NCBI GenBank assembly: GCA_017983495.1
Contig: JAGOBH010000003.1
Location: forward strand, 397,405 to 461,404
DNA from: Pyrinomonadaceae bacterium
GTDB lineage: Bacteria; Acidobacteriota; Blastocatellia; Pyrinomonadales; Pyrinomonadaceae
Direction of reading: 5' to 3'
DNA length: 64,000 bases
The notes below the pieces were generated by a model, which searched no databases, was not told where the DNA came from, and worked only from the letters and a program-made list of their open reading frames with translations. Both the position numbers and the translations under genes were made by a program. Positions 58,624 to 64,000 of this stretch are shown one piece after another (the stretch's first letter is position 1; each line of letters begins with the position of its first letter).

Positions 58624-58899
58624 ATGCGAATGTTCGATCCGCCCCATCCGGGCAGTGTATTGAAAGATTATCTCGGTAATGCGTCGGTTACCGATGCGGC
58701 AAATCATCTTGGCGTTACGCGGGCGACGCTGTCCAGAATTTTGAACGGAAACGCAGGGATCTCGGCTGAGATGGCGATCCGCCTTGCCGAAGCTCTCGGA
58801 ACTACTCCGGAACTCTGGGCCGGCATGCAGTCACAATACGACCTGTGGCAAGCGTCGAGGAAACACCGTACAAAGGTCGTTCGCCTCGTCGTTGCTTAG
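58624..58899 (+). CDS. higA: HigA-family antitoxin, orphaned by loss of its toxin
   Basis: 91 residues from ATG at 58624 (58630 is an equally good alternative, both near AGAGGA). The start [17 protein letters not shown] is the HigA/GraA type, followed by an XRE helix-turn-helix ([20 protein letters not shown]). The toxin gene before it is truncated, so the antitoxin has no functional partner here. Such orphan antitoxins can still repress their old operon or act on related toxins. The last four bases overlap the kinase gene on the other strand. Confidence 0.88.
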   Translation: MRMFDPPHPGSVLKDYLGNASVTDAANHLGVTRATLSRILNGNAGISAEMAIRLAEALGTTPELWAGMQSQYDLWQASRKHRTKVVRLVVA

Positions 58900-61325
58900 T
58901 CGCCGTTGTTCATTTTGGTCATGAGTTCGGCAAAGCGCGGGTCTGAGCGGAGGGAATCGAGATTGGTGTCCTGTTCGAAATAGGGCTTGTTCTGGTTTCC
59001 GAGACGGATGGCTTTGTTTAGCCATTTGAAAGCGATGTCTTTTTCGCCGAGCAGGGCATAGGTCGAACCGACCCAGTAAGCCATGTCGTGATCGGCACGG
59101 GCGACGGCGAGGGCCTCGTCGGTGAGCTGTTTGCGGGCCTCGTCAAATCGTCCCGAGCCGGCCAGGAATTCGGCTGCGAGCGGGCGGATGCCGTCCATAC
59201 GCGGATTTTCCTTCAGCACCTCGGCCATCATCCGGTTGGCTTCGTCAAATTTACCCTGATAATAATAGACGCCCGAGCGAAAGATCTTGAGCATCGGGTG
59301 GTTGGGCTCGGCCTTGACGCCCTTGTCGAGTTCGGCGAGAGCCTCGTCAAATTTGCGGTCGTACAGGAATATCCTTGCCCGATTGTACGCCGCAACGGCA
59401 CGTGCCGCGGGGTCGAGACGGGCGAGTTTTTCAAACGCCTTGAGCGATTCTTCGTACTTGCCGTCGAGACGGTGGAGCACGCCCTTTACAAAATAGAGAG
59501 CGGCGTCATTGGGAAACTGCTTTTCGAGCAGTTCGATCTCGGAACGGGCCTTCTTTTTCTCGCTGCGGGCCATATAGATCATGACCATCAGGACGCGGGC
59601 CTCGACGACATTTTGGTCGTAAAAGAAGGCTTTGCTGAACGCGGCTTCGGCGTAAGTGTAATCTTCGGGCTCGCCTAAGCCCTTGAAAACGCGGTTGGCG
59701 TAACAGGCCCCGAGGCCGCTATAGGCGAGTGCAAAATGCGGGTCGAGCTCGATCGCGTGTTTGAAATTTGCCATCGCGGCGTCGCAATCTTCGGCGTCGA
59801 TAGTGCGGAAAATGAACCGCCCGAAATTGTCGCGGCCGCGAAGATACTCTTCCCACGCCTCGGCGTTGTCGGTCGCACGTTTACCGAGACGCTCGGCCTC
59901 GAGGTCGGTCAGTTCGAGCCTGAGCCCTTCGAGAATGCGTTGGGCGATGCCGTCCTGGAGCATCAGGATGTCGCTGCCCTCGGCGTCGATGCGGTCGCTC
60001 CAGAGAATGTCGCCGGTCGAAACGTCGAGAAGCTGTGCGGTCACACGCAGCTTTTCGCCGGCACGGATAAATCCGGCGGATAAGACGGCGTGAACGCGCA
60101 GCTCGCGGCCCGCCTCACGCGGGTCCATCTCTTTGCCCTGATATTTTGCGATGACGGAACTCGGCCGAACGATGATCGAGCGGATCTGGGCAAGCTCGGT
60201 GATGACCGAATCGGCGAGTGCGAATTCGTAAAAGCTCGAAGCCGGATCGCCGCTCAGATTTTGGAAAGGCAGGATCGCGACGCTCTTTTTCTCAGTGCCG
60301 GTCGCGGTCATCGAGATGTCGGGTGCGAACGACGGCATGCTCGTGATCGATGGCGTTTTGCCGATCGACGTCTCCGAGCCGGTTCGGCCCTTGATCCAGT
60401 TCCAGGCACGTTTTACCGGGCTGCCGTCGGCATGCGTCGGTGCGTACGTGTCGCCCGGCATGATCTGGGCACCGGCGAGCTGCTGGAGCACGCCGCGGAG
60501 GTCGTCACGCATCTGGCCGATCTTTTGATAGCGGTTTTTCGGCTCCTTTTCGAGAGCTTTATCGACGATCTGCTGCAGCTGCGGCGGCAGAGGTTCACGA
60601 CGCTGAGCCTCGAGCGGTTTCGGCGTACCGTAGAGCACCTGATGGCGAACGTCAACGACCGTTTTGCCCTGAAAAGCCCAAATGCCGGTCAGCATCTCGT
60701 AGAGCAGGACGCCGGTCGAAAAGATGTCCGAGCGATGGTCGGCACGTTCGCCGCGGGCCTGTTCCGGAGCGGCATAGGTCGCCGTGCCGTACGGAATGCC
60801 AAGCTCGGTGATCTCTGAGTGGTCGTGGCCCTGGTGCTGGTCGGCATGGTCGTCTTCGAGCAGTTTGGCGAGCCCGAAATCGAGTATCTTCGCCTGGCCC
60901 GAACTCGTCACCATGATATTTCCGGCCTTGATGTCGCGGTGAATGATATTTTTCGAATGAGCGTAGGCGAGAGCGTCAGTGACCTGAATGGCGATCGAGA
61001 CCGCACTCTTGAGCTCAAGCGGACGTCCGGCGACGAGCTGTCGGACATTTTTGCCCTCGACATACTGCATCGCGATGTAGAACACGCCGTCCGCACTATG
61101 AAAATCATAGATCGTGCAGATATTCGGGTGGTCAAGCTGTGAGCAGAGCTGTGCTTCGCGTTCGAAACGTTTGAAATTGGCGGTCTTTAGAGTCAGTTCG
61201 GGCGGGAGCACCTTGATAACGGCAGTCCGGTTAAGCTTGGTGTCGAGGGCCTTATAAACGGTACCCTGGCCACCGGAGCCGATCTTTTCGAGGATCTTGT
61301 ATTGGTTAATTTGCGAACCAATCAT
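58896..61325 (-). CDS. Ser/Thr protein kinase with TolB-like and TPR domains
   Basis: 809 residues. The kinase domain (1-275) has GSGGQGTV at 16-23, the ATP lysine K38 in TAVIKV, HRD at 129-131 with KAGN following, DFG at 149-151 and APEQ near 180. From about 345 there is a TolB-N/FlgO-like segment ([19 protein letters not shown]), then TPR repeats to the end (for example [20 protein letters not shown]). I see no membrane helix, so it is probably cytosolic. This architecture is frequent in Acidobacteriota. It could supply phosphothreonine for FHA proteins such as the GGDEF protein at 38.6 kb; this is inference. Confidence 0.93.
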   Translation of the reverse strand: MIGSQINQYKILEKIGSGGQGTVYKALDTKLNRTAVIKVLPPELTLKTANFKRFEREAQLCSQLDHPNICTIYDFHSADGVFYIAMQYVEGKNVRQLVAGRPLELKSAVSIAIQVTDALAYAHSKNIIHRDIKAGNIMVTSSGQAKILDFGLAKLLEDDHADQHQGHDHSEITELGIPYGTATYAAPEQARGERADHRSDIFSTGVLLYEMLTGIWAFQGKTVVDVRHQVLYGTPKPLEAQRREPLPPQLQQIVDKALEKEPKNRYQKIGQMRDDLRGVLQQLAGAQIMPGDTYAPTHADGSPVKRAWNWIKGRTGSETSIGKTPSITSMPSFAPDISMTATGTEKKSVAILPFQNLSGDPASSFYEFALADSVITELAQIRSIIVRPSSVIAKYQGKEMDPREAGRELRVHAVLSAGFIRAGEKLRVTAQLLDVSTGDILWSDRIDAEGSDILMLQDGIAQRILEGLRLELTDLEAERLGKRATDNAEAWEEYLRGRDNFGRFIFRTIDAEDCDAAMANFKHAIELDPHFALAYSGLGACYANRVFKGLGEPEDYTYAEAAFSKAFFYDQNVVEARVLMVMIYMARSEKKKARSEIELLEKQFPNDAALYFVKGVLHRLDGKYEESLKAFEKLARLDPAARAVAAYNRARIFLYDRKFDEALAELDKGVKAEPNHPMLKIFRSGVYYYQGKFDEANRMMAEVLKENPRMDGIRPLAAEFLAGSGRFDEARKQLTDEALAVARADHDMAYWVGSTYALLGEKDIAFKWLNKAIRLGNQNKPYFEQDTNLDSLRSDPRFAELMTKMNNGD

Positions 61326-61498
61326 AGATATTCAAGCTTTCCCCGGGAACGCGTCCCGTGAAAGGCAAACCGTAATCCTAATTTGCTTCCCGCCAGTTGT
61401 AAAGCGTGGAACTACATCGGAATGTTAAATTCCCAAACTGCTGACCTGAACTGGTTGTCATCGGACCGGCAAACTGCCGGTCAATCCGGGTGGATCGT

Positions 61499-61720
61499 TC
61501 AGCCGCGTGGCGGATCGCCCCATCCCGAAGCAATATACTCTCCATTCTCGACGATGCACGGCACAACGAGGTCGCCACCCGAGAATTCGAGCATTTCGCG
61601 TTGCCGAGCCTTGTCGTTTTGGGCGTCATACTCGACAAAATCAATGCCGTGTTCGTTATAATGATCACGCGCCCGCTGGCAATACGGACAGTCCGGTTTT
61701 GTGTACATTACTAAAGCCAT
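61499..61720 (-). CDS. Glutaredoxin family protein
   Basis: 73 residues, short for the family. The N-terminal MALVMYTKPDCPYCQRARDHY has the CPYC active site, and GGDLVVPCIV contains the cis-proline. It would reduce disulfides using glutathione or an equivalent thiol. It is divergent from the 2Fe-2S protein gene 70 bp away. Confidence 0.9.
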   Translation of the reverse strand: MALVMYTKPDCPYCQRARDHYNEHGIDFVEYDAQNDKARQREMLEFSGGDLVVPCIVENGEYIASGWGDPPRG

Positions 61721-61790
61721 TGTTCAAAATTACACCTTTTCAGTAAGATAATCTAGTTAAACAACAAAGCCCGGAGATCATATCCAAAAA

Positions 61791-62078
61791 ATGGACCACC
61801 CTGACATATTCGCGCCATACGAAAAGCTGATCGAGATCGACATACTCGGCGAAAAACGAATGGTCCCGGAAAACAATTCGCTGCTCCGATGCTTTCAGTT
61901 TCTCGCAATGGAAAGTATTTCATTCGGCGAGTTCTGCTGGAACGGCGACTGCCTCAACTGCCAGGTCTGGCTCCAAAACGGCGACAAAGAAAAAGCCGTC
62001 ATCGCCTGCCGCACCACCGTCAAAGAAAACATGCAGATCGTCCGCATGGCCGACGAGATCGACCTTTCGGGAGAATAG
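61791..62078 (+). CDS. 2Fe-2S ferredoxin-like protein
   Basis: 95 residues. Cysteines in FCWNGDCLNCQVW follow C-x4-C-x2-C, and a fourth Cys lies in AVIACRTTV, the plant-type [2Fe-2S] ferredoxin pattern. It would carry electrons for an unknown reductase or oxygenase. It ends just before a terminator-like hairpin. Confidence 0.82.
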   Translation: MDHPDIFAPYEKLIEIDILGEKRMVPENNSLLRCFQFLAMESISFGEFCWNGDCLNCQVWLQNGDKEKAVIACRTTVKENMQIVRMADEIDLSGE

Positions 62079-62110
62079 ATCGGGGAGTTTCGTAGTTGCG
62101 AAAAGGCAGA

Positions 62111-62135
62111 GGGCGTTCGAATTGGTCGAACGCCC
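62111..62135. terminator. Bidirectional terminator after the 2Fe-2S protein
   Basis: GGGCGTTCGA at 62111-62120 and TCGAACGCCC at 62126-62135 pair around a 5-base loop, followed by CTCGTTT. It lies between two convergent genes. Confidence 0.75.
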
Positions 62136-62170
62136 CTCGTTTAGATAGTTGTGTTTACGTAACCGACGGA

Positions 62171-62491
62171 CTAGTACTTCGGGATAGACGGGTCGACGTC
62201 GTTGGACCAGGCGGTGATGCCGCCGACCATGTTTGACAGTTTTCCGGTGAAGCCGGAGCGTTCGAGGGCCATTATGGCGTTGGCACTGCGGCCGCCCATT
62301 TTGCAATGGATGACGGTTTCGCGGGTCGGGTCGATCTCGTTCATGCGGGCAATGACCTCGCCGAGCGGGATAAGTTTTGCCCCCACAATATTAGCAAAGG
62401 CGTATTCGTCCGGTTGGCGGACGTCGATCAATTGAATGTCATCGCCGGCGTCGAGCCGGGCCTTGAGTTCGAGTGCGGTGATCTCCATCAT
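62171..62491 (-). CDS. Rhodanese-like sulfurtransferase
   Basis: 106 residues, a single rhodanese domain. The active-site loop is VIHCKMGGRSANA with the catalytic Cys; IQLIDVRQPDEY at the N-terminal part is a typical rhodanese motif. It transfers sulfane sulfur to thiols or cyanide. Stand-alone domains of this size are common. Convergent with the 2Fe-2S protein gene. Confidence 0.92.
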   Translation of the reverse strand: MMEITALELKARLDAGDDIQLIDVRQPDEYAFANIVGAKLIPLGEVIARMNEIDPTRETVIHCKMGGRSANAIMALERSGFTGKLSNMVGGITAWSNDVDPSIPKY

Positions 62492-62687
62492 ATTCAGATA
62501 AGGTTCCTTTATTAACGAAATATCAAAGGTATTTTAGCACCGGACGGCGACAAATTCCCAACCGGCCGCCCATGCGCAAGCGTAAATCGAGTAAAAGAAC
62601 TGCGGTTTCAGTTTACAAAAATTTACAAACCCAAAATCAAAAAGTCGACGAAAGTAATATAAAATATTGCACTTAGGCGTAACTCTT

Positions 62688-63989
62688 ATGTGGAATCCAG
62701 TATTAAAAACGGTATTCGCAGCTGCTATTTTGTCGGCCTTTGTCGCGTGCGGTTCATCGGGCGGCGACAAAAAGGGCGGCGGTGACGCCAAGAATGAAGA
62801 GGCTCAGCAGGTGCCGGCGACGAGCATTACGGTCGGCAAGAGCGAATCGCGCGACGTTGCCTCGGCAATTCACGCGACGGGCAGCCTGACGGCGAACGAG
62901 ACCTCAGATGTGGCACCCAAATCTGCAGGCAAGATCTCGAACATTTCGGTCAACGTCGGGGATTTTGTCGCCAATGGGGCCGTGATCGCAAGGGTAGATG
63001 ACCGCGACGCACGGCTGCAACTCGCTTCGGCACAAGCGGCGGTAAAGGTCGCACGGGCTGCGGTCAGACAGGCGGAGGCAAGGCTCGGTTTGCTTGAGAA
63101 CGGTAAGTTCAGTGCTTCGGCGATCCCCGAAGTGCGGGTTGCGAACGCTAATTACGAGCAGACGCTGGCCGAATTGAAACAAGCTGAGGCAAATGAAAGG
63201 CGGTATCGCGAACTGACCGAATCCGGCGATGTGGCGATGATCACGTATGAGCAGTTTCGCACGCAGCGTGACACCGCCCGCAGTCGCGCGAATGCGGCTA
63301 AACAGCAACTCGAGGTGGCGATCAATACCGCAAAACAGAGTAACCAGGCCATCGCTAGTGCACAGGCACAGGTCGAATCGGCACAGACGCAGGTCGCCGA
63401 CGCTCAGCAGGCGATAGCCGACACACTGATCCGTGCACCGTTTGCAGGATTTGTCAGTAATCGCGGCGTCGCCGTCGGCGAATACGTCAGCTCGGCATCG
63501 GTCGTGGCGACCATTCTCCGGACCAACCCGATCAAGGTACAGATACAGGTTGCCGAGGCGGACGTGCCCTTCGTAACCTCGGGACGCGGGGTATCTATCG
63601 AGGTCGATGCGTATAAGGACCGCAAATTCGCGGGAATCGTTTCATCGGTCAATCCGGCGATCGACCCGGGATCGCGTGCCGCGATCATCGAGGCTTTAGT
63701 CGAAAATAAGGACAATTCACTGCGGTCGGGAATGTTCGCGACCGTCCGTATCAATAAGGAAGGCGGCGGCAAAGCCGTTTTCGTCCCCAAGACCGCGGTG
63801 CTCAATGACCAGAGCACGCAGTCGTACCGTGTTTTTGTCATCCAGGATGGCATTGCCAAGCTCAGGACCGTGCAGCTTGGAGCCGAAGAAGGTGAGTATG
63901 ACCAGATCGTCAACGGCGTCGAAGCCGATCTCACTGTAGCAACAAGCAATCTCGCTCAGCTTTTCGAAGGTGCGAAAGTGACTTTTTAG
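62688..63989 (+). CDS. RND efflux periplasmic adaptor lipoprotein
   Basis: 433 residues from ATG at 62688; a TTG at 62667 has no signal sequence sense. The signal ends with lipobox AFVAC, so it is likely lipid-anchored in the inner membrane, facing the periplasm. Biotinyl-lipoyl segment GKISNISVNVGDFVANGAVIARVD, a long coiled-coil hairpin, and a beta-barrel with LIRAPFAGFVSNRGVAVGEYV follow. It would join an RND pump to an outer-membrane channel; the RND gene probably lies beyond the right edge. Confidence 0.93.
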   Translation: MWNPVLKTVFAAAILSAFVACGSSGGDKKGGGDAKNEEAQQVPATSITVGKSESRDVASAIHATGSLTANETSDVAPKSAGKISNISVNVGDFVANGAVIARVDDRDARLQLASAQAAVKVARAAVRQAEARLGLLENGKFSASAIPEVRVANANYEQTLAELKQAEANERRYRELTESGDVAMITYEQFRTQRDTARSRANAAKQQLEVAINTAKQSNQAIASAQAQVESAQTQVADAQQAIADTLIRAPFAGFVSNRGVAVGEYVSSASVVATILRTNPIKVQIQVAEADVPFVTSGRGVSIEVDAYKDRKFAGIVSSVNPAIDPGSRAAIIEALVENKDNSLRSGMFATVRINKEGGGKAVFVPKTAVLNDQSTQSYRVFVIQDGIAKLRTVQLGAEEGEYDQIVNGVEADLTVATSNLAQLFEGAKVTF

Positions 63990-64000
63990 TCCCAGGGCCC

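Noticed and set aside
59088..61142. Several long plus-strand frames opposite the Ser/Thr kinase gene
   Set aside because: Antisense shadows of a gene with complete kinase motifs.
1..64000. tRNA, rRNA, complete transposase or integrase in the window
   Set aside because: None found by reading both strands; island ends are therefore not tied to a tRNA or known mobile-element gene here.

Overview
The window looks like chromosomal DNA of a Gram-negative acidobacterium, most likely Blastocatellia (Pyrinomonadaceae-like). This is inferred from gene style, not from a marker gene: a Ser/Thr kinase carrying TolB-like and TPR domains, many secreted peptidases and serine hydrolases, TolB/YVTN propellers, and PilN/O/P-type pilus genes. 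No rRNA, tRNA, CRISPR array or intact transposase was found.

Layout. (1) 1-2507: a sigma-region-4-like regulator and an O-antigen ligase/polymerase. (2) 2508-14029: an accessory region. It holds low-complexity spacers, an AAA ATPase with a C-terminal HTH, a type III restriction-modification operon with a HEPN gene between mod and res, a decayed HNH endonuclease, a HigB / HigA-ImmA / beta-family operon with a palindromic operator, and a second toxin-antitoxin pair. The part from about 4.3 to 12.6 kb is clearly more A+T-rich than its flanks. (3) 14.1-21.3 kb: glycosyltransferases, two hypothetical genes, a Kir-type channel, riboflavin synthase and a large membrane protein. An Agl23-like GT-C protein runs to 23.3 kb. 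(4) 23.4-32.7 kb: secreted proteins in one direction (YVTN propeller, M28 peptidase plus the tail of a lost M28 paralogue, NTF2-like, TolB-like, class C serine hydrolase, TPR protein, M20 amidohydrolase). (5) Dps behind a PerR-box-like promoter. (6) 33.4-36.7 kb: PilN-PilO-PilP-like-pseudopilin operon, then a secreted repeat protein rich in Gln/Arg and Tyr, and an FHA-GGDEF diguanylate cyclase. (7) 39.7-55.5 kb: exopolysaccharide locus (FkbM methyltransferase, Wzx flippase, deacetylase-like protein, heparinase II/III, four further transferases, beta-helix protein, asparagine synthase, FemAB-like protein, YdcF, methyltransferase). (8) 55.5-58.9 kb: repeat-rich spacer, three small secreted proteins, a broken HigB next to an intact HigA. 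(9) 58.9-64 kb: Ser/Thr kinase, glutaredoxin, 2Fe-2S protein, rhodanese and an RND efflux adaptor.

How it fits together. The polysaccharide genes on both sides of the accessory region suggest that a defence island inserted next to, or into, a surface-glycan locus. The less usual features are the HEPN gene inside a type III R-M operon, the three-gene HigBA-beta module, a 29-bp REP-like element (three copies, one supplying a stop codon), recurring intergenic simple-sequence words, and three gene remnants (HNH, M28, HigB) recognisable only by reading past frame breaks.
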